Source of the DNA: Stenocarpella maydis
Taxonomy: Eukaryota > Ascomycota > Sordariomycetes > Diaporthales > Diaporthaceae
Direction: 5' to 3'
DNA: 64,000 nt
NCBI GenBank assembly: GCA_002270565.1
Contig: NQMI01000051.1
Coordinates: 124,001 to 188,000 of the forward strand
The notes under the pieces are model-generated. The model searched no databases, had not been told where the DNA came from, and saw only the letters and a program-made list of their open reading frames with translations. This document shows, piece by piece, positions 11,241 through 23,256 of the stretch. The position numbers were made by a program, and so were the translations under genes. The number at the start of each line of letters is the position of its first letter. Position 1 is the first letter of the stretch.

Positions 11241-14200
11241 ATGTCGTTCGGATTCGGTGGTGGTGGCTTCGGCCAGAACAACCAGGCCAACAATACCTTT
11301 GGCGGCGGTGGATTCGGGACAAACACCAACACCACATCCGGTATGTTCATTCATCTTATCTTTCCGCTGTGATATCCGTGCTTGGTTTTTCTTCTTGTTG
11401 TTCCTGCGCCAGGCCTCAACCTTCACCCGCCTCGGCTGACTCGATGTCCCCAACTACCAGCCTTCGGATCATCCAGCACTCCTGCATTCGGCGCGCCGGC
11501 GCAGACAAACACCACCGGCGGTGGCCTCTTCGGCGGAGGCACCACAGGTGGCTTTGGCAACACTGGGGGTATGATACATCACTTTCCTTTGAACGCTGCC
11601 AGCGCCGCGTTTCACTGGTCGATGTGGTCCTAGGCGGACTCACCGCACTACCGTGGAATGCGCCAGGCGTCTTTTCGACGTGTCTTGCCCCATTGCCATG
11701 CCCCTTTCAGGGGCTTCTCTGCTTTTCACCCCCGTTGTCGTGTGCTGACCTAGCTTCGAGACTGCTTTGAGACAGTTTGGTCTTGCTAACAACTTCTTCA
11801 CAGGTGCTTTTGGCACGGCAGGAAACACAGGAGGATTCGGTGCCGCAAAACCAGCCTTTGGTGCTGCTACTTCCGGAGCGGGAGGCGGACTCTTTGGCTC
11901 AACGACAGCAACAACAGGTGGTACTGGTTTTGGAGGTGGATTTGGAACAAATACCACTACCACATCCTCGCCGTTTGGTGCTGGAGCCACGAACTCCCTG
12001 TTCGGCGGTGCCAACAAGACATCAACTCCTTTCGGTGGCGGCGCGAATAACACAACGGGCACCGGCACTTCAATGTTCGGAGGTGGCGGTGCGTTCGGCG
12101 CTGGTAGCAACACCACCAGCGCCTTCGGAGGTGCAACGAACAACCCTGGTATAGGCACGAACGTCGGAGAGCCCCCTGGAACTGCTGTTTTGGCTTTCTC
12201 CCCCTATCTAGAGAAGGAGCCCAACAGCAGCGCACAGAACTCTTTCCAGAATATCCTGTTCCAAGAACCATACAAGAAGTTCTCGGCCGAGGAGCTGCGG
12301 ATGGTCGATTATGCTCAGGGCCGGCAGTACGGTAACGGCCCGGCAGGCGGTGCCGGTGGCTTTGGAGCAACCTCCGGGTTTGGCGGGGGCTTCGGCGCCA
12401 ACAACACTCAGAACACAGGCTTCGGTGCGACCAACACCGGTGGCGGCCTCTTCGGCAACGCCCAAAATAATACGGCCACGACTGGTTTCGGCAATACGGC
12501 GAACACTGGTGGATTCGGTGCGGGCGCAACGGGCGGTGGAGGTCTGTTTGGAGCGAAACCCGCAACAGGTACCTCGCTGTTTGGCGGCGGCACGACGACG
12601 AGTCAGCCAGCACAGACCGGCGGACTCTTTGGCAATGCGACGGCAGGTGGCTTCGGAACCACAAACACTGGCACGAATGCCTTCGGTGGCGGAAATACCG
12701 GCGGTGGCTTGTTCGGCAACAACAACCAGAACAAGCCGGCTACTACAGGATTCGGGACTGGATTCGGCGGCGGCGCTACGACAGGTACCGGGTTTGGCAC
12801 CAATGCTGGAACCGGCACCGGCTTCGGCACGAACAACGCCACGAATACAGGTGGTGGTCTGTTCGGGAACACGAACACGCAACAAAACAACACGGGTGGC
12901 GGTCTTTTCGGAAATACCAACCAGCAGCAGCCCCAATCCACTGGCTTCGGCGGGGGTGCTTTTGGTGCTCAAAACAACCAACAGCAGACCGGTGGGGGCC
13001 TATTTGGAAACCAGAACAAGCCTGCAGCAACCACTGGAGGGCTCTTCGGCAACACCGGCACCCAGCAAAACACCGGAGGAGGCCTATTCGGCAATAACAC
13101 CAACACCAACACAGGTGCATTTGGCGCGAACAACCAACAGCAGACCGGTGGCGGCTTGTTTGGTGGACAGAACAAACCGGCAACTGGCGGCCTCTTTGGA
13201 AATAGCACCACCGGGCAGGCTGGGCAGACTGGGGGTGGTCTCTTCGGTGGCCTTGGATCCAACAACCAGACGCAGCAACAGCAGACTGGTACGTCGTTGT
13301 TTGGCGGCTTGAACAACAACCAGAACCAACAAAAGCCGTCCCTCTTCGGCAGTGCGACAGGGCAATCTACCGGCGGTGGTCTCTTCGGAATACAAAACAC
13401 GCAACAGCAAGGGGGCGGTCTTTTCGGAAATTCGACAGCTCAACAACCGCAACAGAACTCCATACTGGGAAACTCTCTTTTCAACGGCTCCCAAAACGCT
13501 CAGGCGGCGCCCCAGGCATTGACTGCTAGCATAGGCGACGTCAATGCCTACGGCACGCCATCCCTCTTTTCGGGTCTTGGAAATGGGGAGGTGCAGAACC
13601 CAGGGCCCCTTGCCACTCCGTTGTCCGGCAAGAAGAAGGAGCGGAAGGGTTCTATTCTACCAATGTGGAAGTTGAACCCTTCGTCTGCTACTAGGTTTAA
13701 CACCCCAGTCAAGCGGGGCTTCGGCTTCTCTTACAGCACTTACGGCTCTCCAGCTACACCATCGAGTGCAGGCAGCACCCCCAGTGGTTTGGGGCAGAGT
13801 CTGCTCGGTACCGGGAATCTGAACCGGTCTCTCAGCAAGAGTGTTTCCTCGAGCACCCTGCGCAAGAGCTTCAATGCTGAGGATAGCATCCTCACGCCGG
13901 GCTCGTTCTCATCCAGCATGGGAACTCGCCCCTACGGAAGCGCAGGACTGAAGAAATTGAACATCGACAAGTCCTTGCGTCTCGATTTGTTCTCATCTCC
14001 ATCCAGAGAAAAGCAGATCACAGACACCCCGAATGGCCCTCGCAAGCTTCCCAAGCGGGTCAGTTTTGACACAAGCCTCGACTCGTCCGAGAATGGCACG
14101 CTTGAAAGCTCAACGGGGACCCCTACTGCCTCCGCTCAAGATCTCGGTTTCATTCGCCCAACCAATGGAGGTGCCCCGGCAGCCAACGGTGGATCCAAGA

Positions 14201-17200
14201 GCCCAGATTCTCAACCTGAGATGGAACAGGTCAAGGGCAACGAACTTGCGGTCGTGCACGAGGAATCATCATCTTCTTCCGCATCAACGAACGCGATTTC
14301 TTCTCCGAGCAAGGAGGCCGGAGCTTACTGGTTGAGTCCTTCCAAGGATGAGATTCTCAAGATGAACCGTGTTCAGCGAGCTCAGGTGCCCAACTTCACT
14401 GTGGGTCGGGAAAACGTTGGGCAGGTACAATTCAAGACGCCCGTTGACCTCACCAACATCGACCTGGATGAGATACCGGGAAATATCGTGGTGCTGGAGA
14501 CCAGATCCTGCACCGTGTACCCGGTTGCTGCGAAGAAGCCCCCGGTCGGCAAGGGCTTGAATGTTCCTTCTGAGATCTCTCTGGAGCACTCATGGCCTCG
14601 TGGCCGGGACAAGCGGACACCAATCCCTGAGAAGTCTGGCCGTGCATTCAACAAGCACGTGGAGCGCCTCAAGAAGATTCCCGATACCAAGTTCATCGGC
14701 TACGACGCAGAAACTGGAGTGTGGACCTTTGAGGTCGAGCACTTCACTACGTACGGCCTCGACTACGACGAGGAAGACACTGAACTCGACACTGTCGCTG
14801 AGATTGCCCCAGACGATGCCACCCTTCCCACACCCCCCGTGCCATCCTCCCGAGTCGAGCATGAACACCCGGCCGCCGAGTCTGACGACACTTTTGAGTC
14901 CAGGCGGAAGCGACGTGCACTTCCTGGTGCTTTCGATTATACAGGTGCCATTTCCGACGACGAAGAGGAGATGGTCAACGAGCAGTCTTTTTTATCTAAC
15001 CGCTCCGCGGGCCCTTTGTCCGATGCCTTGGAACACCACGAGGACGAACTAATGGACGAAGAGTATGCTCTATCCGAGGCACGAGATACGAGTGCTTACC
15101 TCGGGTATCATCAAGCCGCGGAGCCAGAATATGACCCGCCTTACCATGGATCGATGGCCGAGTACCAGGAGACGCCTGGAGGCATCATGAGGGCCAGAAT
15201 GCGTGCCATCAAGGACTCGAACACGCCTTTCAAGCTTCAGGTCGCCGATGGGGATGACTGGATGGACATGCTCCAGAAAACCATCAGCCCAGCAAAGCGA
15301 GATCGCGCTCTGTTGAAAGCCATTAATGAGGAAGAGAACTACGAGGACCTGAAAGCCAGTGTACGGCAGGATGCTACGCAGGCAAAACCAAGGGCTGTGC
15401 TTGACGGCCGTGGGTTTGCCACTAGCATTGAGCTCATGAACTCGTTGTTCGAGAAGCCAAAGGCGCCGGCGAGACTTGCGCCTGCTCAAATTCCCACGTC
15501 AGGATTCAAGGTCGGTACCACATCTGTCTATTAGATTGCATTACACACATGGGCTTGGGGTGCTGGCTGGCGATGTTCTGTATTTATTCATATGCATTGC
15601 CTTTAATAAAATGTGCTTCATACTAAGACTTTCTCCCCTTTTCTAGTGGCCATACAAGCGACAAGACAAGACTGGCGAGGAGGACGAAGCCAACATGGAT
15701 CCTACCGACAAAGCCTTCCACGACACACTGCGCCCAAGCTGGGGCCCCGATGGCACCTTGGTCATATCTACCACGCCAAAGACCCTCAGCAGATCATCCA
15801 GGCGAGCCCTCGAGAAGGACGGCATCATGACCATAGGTAGGCTCAACATCGTCTCTGAGCACCGCGATATTCGATTTGCGAAGTTCTCCAACGAGACGTC
15901 GCCAAAACCACTGGCCAACCAAATGGCTTTGACGCGTGTCAACCTCGTCGACAACGTCCCCACTGTGTCGTTGGGCCCGGTGAGCGCATTGACGGCCTTT
16001 TTCCACGGACAGGACCTGCACAACCCGGCCAATGCCCACGAGAAGATGGTCTGGGAGCTTGCTAGCATCCTCTTCGATCAGGTCACCGATGTTGAAGGAA
16101 ACCGGGTTCCACCATCTGGACTTCGTCAGGCTCGCCGACGCAACCTCTCCAAGTTCTGGCAGAACACTGTCGAAGAGGCGTCTAACAAGGCTGTCGGCAT
16201 GGCTCGGTCCCACGAGGACAAGGCCATCGCGTCCCTCTCAGGCCACCAGATTCCGGACGCCTGCAAGCACCTGCTTGATGGCAAGAACTTCCGGTTGGCA
16301 ACGCTGGCCTCACTGATTGGAACCAGTGACCAACTCATGCAAGACATGCGGGAGCAGGTCAAGGAATGGCGTGATGTCAACGTCTTGTCTGAGTTCACTG
16401 AGCCTATTCGTGCCATTTATGAACTCCTTGGAGGCAACGTCTGCGTCATTGAAGGGGCGAAGGGGGCCATGGAGAACCGGATGGAGTCTTTTGTGCTCTC
16501 CCAACGATTCGGCTTGGACTGGAAGCAGGCATTCGGGCTTCGTCTATGGTACGCAATCACCTCAACCGATGATGTCGTCGAAGCGATCCACTCGTTTGCA
16601 GAAGACATCCAGCAGGACAAGGAGCCGAGGCCTCGGCCGTGGTTCGCCGAGCAAGGCATCGCCCCCTTGTGGGACGACCCTGACCAGGACCTCCGTGAGG
16701 ATCTCCTTTGGGGATTGCTGAAGCTGTATGCCGATAAGGAGATTGACCTCGCCGACATCCTCCGGCCGGAGAACTCGCAGCTCTCCCCGCTCGATAATCG
16801 CCTATGCTGGCAGCTGGGCCAGGCTCTTATCAACACCGGAAAGGTGTCGTTCGGGCGAGACGCAGATGACAAGGCAGATGCAGCAACTCTTACGTTCGCG
16901 TGGCAGCTGACTAACGACGGCCACTGGCTGGAGGCCGTCTTCGTCCTCCTGCACCTGACCAGCCCTGCGGCACGATCCAAGGCGATCCAGGAGCACCTTT
17001 CGCACCACGCCCATCTGATTGGAAGCGAGCAGAGCGAGGACTTCGCGACGCTCACGCAGACGTTCAAGGTCCCCGCGGAGTGGGTCTGGGAGGCCAAGGC
17101 TCTGTACATGCGGAGTGTCAAGGGCAACCCCAGGCAGGAGGTTGTGTATCTGCTGCGGGCAGGCAGCTACGTCGAGGCGCACAAGACTTTCGCCAAGCAG

Positions 17201-17714
17201 GTGGCGCCGGCGGCGGTCATCGAGCGCGACTGGGACGGCCTGGACGACCTGCTCTCCGAGTTTGGCGACGACGCGGCCCGGTTCGTGCCCGACTGGAACT
17301 TTGGCGGCAGGATCTACCGCGACTTCGTCGCGCTCATCCGCCACGTTGAGCACGGGTCGGCGGCTTCGGTCCCGCCGCGCGTGGTCGAGGGCCTGGTGGC
17401 CGGCCTGCCGGCGCTGCACGAGAGCGTCCAGATCCGGCAGGACGCGGACGTGCTGGAGGTGGCGGCCGTGGCGGACATGGCGAACGAGGTGGCGAAGGTG
17501 GTTGTGGAGCTGGCTAAGAAGGGCGAGGTATGTTACACTCCTTCCCCTTTCTTATTCTTCCCCTTCAATAACGTTCTGCAACACCGCGCTAACTAGGTTG
17601 CAGACCTCGCTCACCCAGGTCCTCGGCCTTCCGCTCACGGAGGACGCGTACCTCAAGTACTCCAACGAGCTCGCCTTTGCGTATTACAGGGATGTAATGG
17701 TTGGACGTAGCTGA
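11241..17714 (+). CDS. nup145: Nucleoporin Nup145 precursor (NUP98-NUP96 fusion)
   Basis: Precursor of two nuclear-pore proteins. Five exons, 11241-11340, 11461-11568, 11804-15510, 15647-17527 and 17604-17714, give 1968 aa. The N-terminal half is the GLFG/FG-repeat cohesive region, with a GLEBS-like segment (about 12150-12320; PPGT...FQEPYKKFSAEEL) that binds Gle2/Rae1. The autoproteolytic domain lies at about 14320-14760, ending HFTTYGL; the family self-cleaves after the Phe, here before Thr rather than Ser. The Nup96/Nup145C part follows: an acidic linker and the alpha-helical solenoid of the Y complex (exons 3 end to 5). The exon 3/4 join reads GFK-WPYKRQ, with a TACTAAG branch site. Two long open frames separated by a stop would otherwise be read as two genes; phase, spacing and family architecture show they are one. 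Confidence 0.93.
15511..15646 (+). promoter_or_regulatory. nup145 intron 3 with in-frame stop and AATAAA
   Basis: 136-bp intron. The donor is GTCGGT (weaker than the other donors in the window); the branch site TACTAAG and acceptor TTCTAG are strong. Reading through from exon 3 gives eight codons and a TAG at 15532, and AATAAA lies at 15605. Retention plus polyadenylation here would give a protein ending shortly after the autoproteolytic domain and the beginning of the Nup96 part. Inference only. Confidence 0.35.
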
Positions 17715-18387
17715 TTGGCCCAAACGGAACCTTATTATTATAGGAAGGGATAGGAAGGACGTGATATGGTATGGTGGACTATTGAGGTGGACAGGCAGGA
17801 GAGTGAGGGAGCATGGAACTTTGGCACATTCTTGACTTTTCATCCCACGGCTCTTAGGTAATGGCTATCGGAGGCATTGCGGGTGAGACGTGACATGACA
17901 AGACTTTGGTAGGGACGCACTTGTCCGAGAAAGATGACGGATCGAGAAAAGGGGGGGTTCCGCCCTCAAACGAGAGGGCAAGACAAGATGCCATTTGCAC
18001 TGCAGATAATTTAGATAGCCACAAGACAAGCTTTAATGCTCTACGTGATTGCCAAGAGTGACACCAGTGAGTTGCGAGAGCCGCAACCCCAGTGGCAATC
18101 CACGTATGTATGGATATGTATTGGGTAGATATGTGTATGTTGACGGAAAATCCCTGATTGTGAGATTGGTCCAATGATTTTCTTTTCACAATTTCTTTAT
18201 CATAGTATTATACGTAATAAATAGACTGACGGCTATGCACATTACGACCGTCGCCAATCTGGTCCGTCATCATCCAACCGGGTGTAAGTAATCGTGATAG
18301 CAGCGCAAGCAAGCATGCCCGGGGCACCAACGCCAAAGTTGCCCGGTTGACGAAAGACAGGTCGAGGGCTCATCCGTTCGGGTATCT
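17715..18387. other. Convergent 3' regions of nup145 and fbp1
   Basis: 673 bp between two converging genes. Probably 3' UTRs and terminators; no gene seen. Confidence 0.6.
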
Positions 18388-19696
18388 TTATAACTTGTGG
18401 AACTGCTTGACCTTCTCGACCTCATCCCAGCTGCCCATGAAGATTCCTGACTTGTCGTGGATATCCCTGTTGGGGCATGTCAGAGATACGTTGGAGGAGT
18501 TTGGAGATTGAAGATTACAGATAGCGAGAAGATAGAACTGGCGTTTATGGGGGCGGTAACTTACTCAGGGACGACTTCCAGCATACGTTCCATTTTTGAG
18601 TTGACGGCTTGTCCACCGGCTGCGATATTGTCAACTCTGAACATGACGTGAGGCCGAGTTTGGGGATTTCTCGACAACTTACCATTCTCAAAGACCATGG
18701 CCATGGGCGCACACTCGTACAGGATCCTCAGCTTGCCCTTGGGAGCCTTCTTGTCGGCGGGGTATGCAAAGATGCCGCCGTAGAGCAGGGTGCGGTAGGC
18801 GTCGGCGACCATGGAGCCGATGTACCTGGCGCTGTATGGCTTGCCCTTTCCGTCGTCGCCCTGGGGCTGCTTGAGGGACTCGAAGTAGCCCTTGACATTG
18901 TCCTCCCAGTAGAGCGAGTTGCCCTCGTTGACCGAGTAGATTGCGCGCTGCTTGGGGAGGCGCATGTTGGGGTGGGTGAGGATGAACTCGCCGACGCCGT
19001 TGTCGAGGGTGAAGCCGTTGACGCCGCCGCCCTTCATGGTGATGACGAGCTGGGCCGAGGCGCCGTACATGGTGAAGCCGGCGGCGACCAGCTCGGTGCC
19101 GGGCTTGAGGATGTCCTCCTTGGTGCCAGTGGAGCCCTCGGCCAGCTTGTGGACGGCGAAGATGGTGCCGACCGAGACGCCGGCGTCGAGGTTGGAGGAG
19201 CCGTCGATGGGGTCGCAGGCGACGGCGTAGCGGGCGTGCTTGTTCTCCTTGAAGTATAAAACGTCCTCCTCCTCCTCGGAGACGAGCAGGGCGCACTTGC
19301 CCGAGGAGCGCATGGCGGCGATGAAGAGGTCGTTGGAGATGACATCGAGCTTCTTCTGGTCGTCGCCGGTGGTGTTGGAGGAGCCGGCCAGGCCGGTCAG
19401 GTTCACGAGGGTTGCTCTTCGGATGTAATATGCGATTGACTTGAAGGAGAACTGCAGAGCGTGGCAGAGCAGGCTGTTTTAGGCGGAGAGATGTGATGTC
19501 AGTCATTGAGAGACCAGTGCCGTGAGATTTCGGAAAGGTGGGGGGCGGGGGGGCGCGGGATATCATCATACGTGAAGTCTCCGGTTGCCTCCTTTATTTT
19601 AACCTGCTCCTCGGTCAGGAAGCGGGTGAGGGTGACAATGTTGGTGTTGATGGTCTCGGCCTCGGCCCCGCCATTGGTCTGTACTTGTGCAGACAT
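18388..19696 (-). CDS. fbp1: Fructose-1,6-bisphosphatase
   Basis: Hydrolyses fructose 1,6-bisphosphate to fructose 6-phosphate, the committed gluconeogenic step, in the cytosol. Exons, in transcript order, 19572-19696, 18683-19473, 18565-18619 and 18388-18466 give 349 aa, the usual length. Key text: substrate/metal motif DPIDGSSNLD, the family signature GKLRILYECAPMA, and the C-terminal block AGGQAVNSKMERMLEVVPE. The N-terminus starts MSAQVQTNGG; an upstream in-frame non-ATG extension is not needed. Intron 2 (63 bp) is in frame and open, so it must be spliced to restore FEN-AGGQA. It diverges from pex11 across 1.65 kb. Possible CreA-type sites (SYGGRG) occur upstream at 19858, 20297 and 20621, which would fit glucose repression, but the motif is short. 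Confidence 0.95.
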
Positions 19697-20969
19697 TGTG
19701 GCAGAACGACAGCGAGAAGAAGACAAGAGAAGAGAACAAGTAGAGTCTATCGACTGTCAAGCAGGTTGCTTGAGATCTGTGCAGAACGGAACAGATGGAT
19801 TGGTCGTGGGATCTCGAGCACGGGATCAGGATGTGAGACAGAGCTGAAGGAGGCTATCTGGGGGCTGTATGAAGACAGCCCTGGATAGCCGAATAGGTAG
19901 GTAGGCCGTGGATAGGGAGTAGAAGAAGGTGGCGTGTGTGGTAGAAGTTGACAGCGAGGGTGTCGTGATGTTGGTTTCTTAGGTGTACATAGGTAGAGAG
20001 GATTGTCTTGTGAGGCAGTTGATTCGGGATAGAACAGGTTGTCTCGGTGCGGAAGAGGACAAGAGAAGCAGGAGGTAGGAAGGAAGGAACAAGGAGAGAC
20101 GTGCGAGCAAACCGGCGCAGGCCCAGAGCAGACCAGATCAATTTCTAGCCAGGAAGGGACTCACGATAATGACACGGCTGGAGGGGCATCCCGTCGTCGG
20201 CTTCGGCAGCGAGGGACGGGGGAACCTTGGTTATAGAGCTCTGCTGCGGGTGTATACACTACTCCGTAGACGTCGATTTACCTTTTGCCCATGGCAGCGG
20301 AGGGGCAGCAGCGGCGAGTGCCCCTCACACGCACACGCACAAGCACACACGGAGAGAGAGCATGAGAGGTCGACGTCGCACGCTCGGCTCAGGTGGCGGC
20401 TAGCTATGGGGTAAACGGTACGCAGCGGTGACGTTTAATTGGAGCAAAAGACAGGCCTTTTCCCCTTTCCGGTTCCGTTTTGAGGGACGCAGACGCCGGG
20501 CTGCCGGGATGCCGGGTCGCTGTCAGCTTGTTGATGGGCCTGATGTGCCCCCATTTCTCCACACTGGCCCCTCCATCTTGACCCCAGCGCAGCACGGTTC
20601 AGGACGGGCCCAAGGGAAATGCGGGGGGCAGCATTTGGGTGGACTCGGTTGACACAATGTTGATGCAAGACAATTTCCCGGGACGCTGTCGACCTCATCG
20701 CAGACTACACTATACTGCGGTGACAATTATTCCAGGATATCCCAGGTGGTCTTGCTCCGTTTACCACATGGGCAGAGGGCCTGCAGGATCATTGATAAGA
20801 ACACAGTGGCTCAACAACAGTCATCACATCGAAGCTGCACAATTACACTAACCAGCAGTGAGTGTCACATGCTCGCGAGTATCGCCTGCGAGCAGCCCAG
20901 GGTTGGGGTTTGTGGGGGCCATCGGCCCATGTCGACAGAGTCGGCCACGTCCAAAATCGCCGACTTTGA

Positions 20970-20975
20970 CCTCGG
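20970..20975 (+). promoter_or_regulatory. CCTCGG box (FarA/FarB-type site)
   Basis: Exact CCTCGG, the core bound by the fungal fatty-acid regulators FarA/FarB (CTF1 family), about 370 bp upstream of the pex11 ATG. A hexamer alone is weak evidence; the target gene type supports it. Confidence 0.35.
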
Positions 20976-21116
20976 CACATGCGACAGAGCACGCGTGCGA
21001 CCGACCACCCCCGTTGGATTGCCGGCTGCTCTGCAATGCCGACAGCCCACGGCGTCTTCTTGTTCTTTTTTTTTTTTGGGGGGGGGGCATCTTGATCATA
21101 GCTGTGCTCAACTTCC

Positions 21117-21122
21117 CCTCGG
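21117..21122 (+). promoter_or_regulatory. CCTCGG box (FarA/FarB-type site)
   Basis: Second exact CCTCGG, about 220 bp upstream of the pex11 ATG and 147 bp from the first box. Confidence 0.35.
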
Positions 21123-21343
21123 GGCGAATCGGTTCTATGGTTAAAGTCCAATTCATCTCTTGCCTTGCCTTAACTCGCCGTCCTTGTGTTCCCCTTTCAG
21201 CTGCGATTCAAGACCGCGTTCCATCCAGCCCAGTCTGTACAACTGTCACTCCTCGACCTCACGCCCTCGCGACATAGCGTACCAAGACAGCCCATACCAG
21301 CAGACACACACCTCCCGCTGACCAACAACACACAACCGCCAAG

Positions 21344-22157
21344 ATGGTCGCCGATGCCGCAATCTACCACCCCAGCGTGGCCCACTACCTCCGCTTCGTC
21401 GCCACCACCGCCGGCCGCGACAAGGTCCTGCGCACCCTGCAGTACTTTGCGCGCTTCTACGCCTGGTACCTCTTCCGCACCAACGGCTCCCCGGCCGAGA
21501 TCGCCCCCTGGGACGCCGTCAAGAAGCAGTTCGGCCTGACCCGCAAGCTCATGCGCGTCGGCAAGAACGTAGAGCACCTCAAGGCCGCCGCCGCCGCCGC
21601 CGACGCGAAGGCCGGCGCCCTCGACCCCGTCCTGCGGTACACCGCCGTCGCCCGCCAGCTGGGCTATGCCGGTTACCTGTCGCTCGACATGGCCACCGTC
21701 CTCGACGCCGCCGGCATCCGCAAGAGCGAGTCGGCAAAGAGGCTCCAGCAGGAGGCCTATCGGTTCTGGGCCATGGGGCTCATCAGCTCTGTCATCGCGC
21801 AGGCCTACACCCTGTACCAGCTCAAGCAGCGCGAGGCCAAGGTGGACAAGAAGGAGGGCGAGGGCGTTGTGGAGAGCAAGCGGATAGCACTGTAAGCCTT
21901 GCTGTCTCACGCGTCTTTCTTTCTTTCTTTCTTTCTTTCTTTCCATCTTTCCTTCTTTCATTCCTTGTTGATATATGGCTAACCTCCGCCACAGCGAGCG
22001 ATCTGCCAGCCAACTGCAGCTCATCTCCGACCTGTGCGATCTGACCATCCCCTCCTCCGCACTCGGCTGGGTCAACCTCGACGACGGCATCGTCGGTATC
22101 GCCGGCACTGTCAGCAGTCTGATCGGATTGGTGGCGCAGTGGAAGAAGACGGCTTGA
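21344..22157 (+). CDS. pex11: Peroxisomal membrane protein Pex11
   Basis: Drives peroxisome elongation and division. Exons 21344-21891 and 21995-22157 give 236 aa, the normal length. The N-terminus (VADAAIYHPSVAHYLRFVATTAGRDKVLRTLQYFARFYAWYL, positions about 2-45) is the Pex11 amphipathic helix region. Later features are KAGALDP, the SLDMATVLDAAGI segment, and a C-terminal hydrophobic stretch (DDGIVGIAGTVSSLIGLVAQW). The exon junction rebuilds AL-ERSASQLQLISDLCDL. Without splicing the frame stops at the donor (CTGTAAG), giving a 183-aa product lacking the C-terminal membrane part. Upstream CCTCGG boxes fit fatty-acid induction. Confidence 0.94.
21914..21943 (+). repeat. (TTTC)n microsatellite in pex11 intron
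   Basis: About seven TTTC units inside the 103-bp intron, downstream of the donor site. Confidence 0.9.
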
Positions 22158-22628
22158 GGCGGTGGCAGACGGAAAGGCAGATGGGGAGGCGGGCAGGCGC
22201 ACAGACAGGGACCAAGGGAAGGCGTTTCGATGATGCGAGGCAAGGGCGACGAGGAGTAATTGATTTATAAGAACCAGCCTTCGCTTCAAGGGCACATGCC
22301 CAGGATGGTGGTGGCTCTCTTCACGTTTGGTTGGGCTCGTGATGAAACGGGCCTGCGTCGCAGCTTTTTTGAAATTTTGGTCAAGTCATGTCAACATTTT
22401 CCCCATGGCGGCTGTCTTGAATGAAACTATGTTGTGTTATTTATACTGTATTTGAGATCACTTACACTGAGATTGTCATCAATGTCAATACCTTGGCCAA
22501 TGCTAACGGGCCGCTTGCGCGCATCGATGCTGTTAGTTGGACCACACATATCCTCGTGAGAATTGTCGCTCTTCAGGGACACTTATTACCTGTGAGACCC
22601 GCCTGAGCGGTCATCGAGGTCTTGAAAG

Positions 22629-22650
22629 CCAGACTTGATATCAAGTCTGG
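22629..22650. repeat. Perfect 22-bp palindrome
   Basis: CCAGACTTGAT followed immediately by its own reverse complement, no spacer. It lies about 470 bp after pex11. Could form a cruciform or bind a dimeric protein; no known site recognised. Confidence 0.7.
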
Positions 22651-23162
22651 TGGGCCTCTCACGGGCTGAGCATACAATTTCCACCCCTTACACGATAGTA
22701 GATATCCAGTGGCCCAGATCCTGTTTTTGTATCAGGGGTCTTCTCTTGTGGTGGATGAAGCTTGAGAGAATGGCCATGCGCCTTTCCCTTGTTGATGACT
22801 AGGTGTGTAACTGCATCACCAAGGCAACGGAAACTGTGAGTAGCACCTGCTTGACAGAACATCACCACCTAGGCCACCAAGCGACAGGATCGCCAGCAGG
22901 GGACAGCCCGTCACGAACACAGTGCTCCTCCAGCACTTGCCCAGGAAGCCGCGAGCTTGTATGTCCTGGCTAGGGGTTGGAAGCTCGTCGCCGGCCTCTC
23001 ACCCATGAGCCCACCCAGGCGCTTAGCCGATGTGCCCGCGCCCTCCCCTCCCATCCCATCACCCCCGGTGATTCACCTGCAAACCCCCCCGCCCAGTCGC
23101 CCGCCAGCAGACAACCAAGCAGGCCATGCTACTTAGACAAGCCCGATAGACGGAAACCCAGG

Positions 23163-23256
23163 GCATGTGGCCTAGCGGTAGGGGACGCCCTACTGCGAAC
23201 CCACCTCTCCCTGGCACCATTCCCGATCGACACGTCGAGGCCCCGAGTTCAACTCC
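23163..23256 (+). ncRNA. tRNA-like A-box/B-box relic (possible SINE)
   Basis: TGGCCTAGCGGT near 23168 resembles a pol III A box and GAGTTCAACTCC near 23244 a B box, at a spacing wider than a simple tRNA. I cannot fold a proper anticodon stem or acceptor stem, so this is not called a functional tRNA. A tRNA-derived SINE or a tRNA pseudogene is possible. Confidence 0.2.

Larger units (their letters stand above)
19697..21343. promoter_or_regulatory. Shared divergent promoter region of fbp1 and pex11
   Basis: 1647 bp with no gene. It holds GCGGAG, GCGGGG and CTGGGG matches to the CreA consensus, three CCG triplets exactly 8 bp apart (20496, 20504, 20512), an (AC)n stretch near 20327-20352, a T/G homopolymer run at about 21068-21088, and two CCTCGG boxes nearer pex11. 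Confidence 0.5.

Noticed and set aside
15695..17596. Separate 633-aa gene starting at the ATG at 15695
   Set aside because: It is the Nup96 part of nup145; the frame is open back to the intron acceptor at 15646 and joins exon 3 in phase.
23163..23256. Functional tRNA gene
   Set aside because: Promoter-like boxes are present but acceptor and anticodon stems do not pair; kept only as a low-confidence relic.
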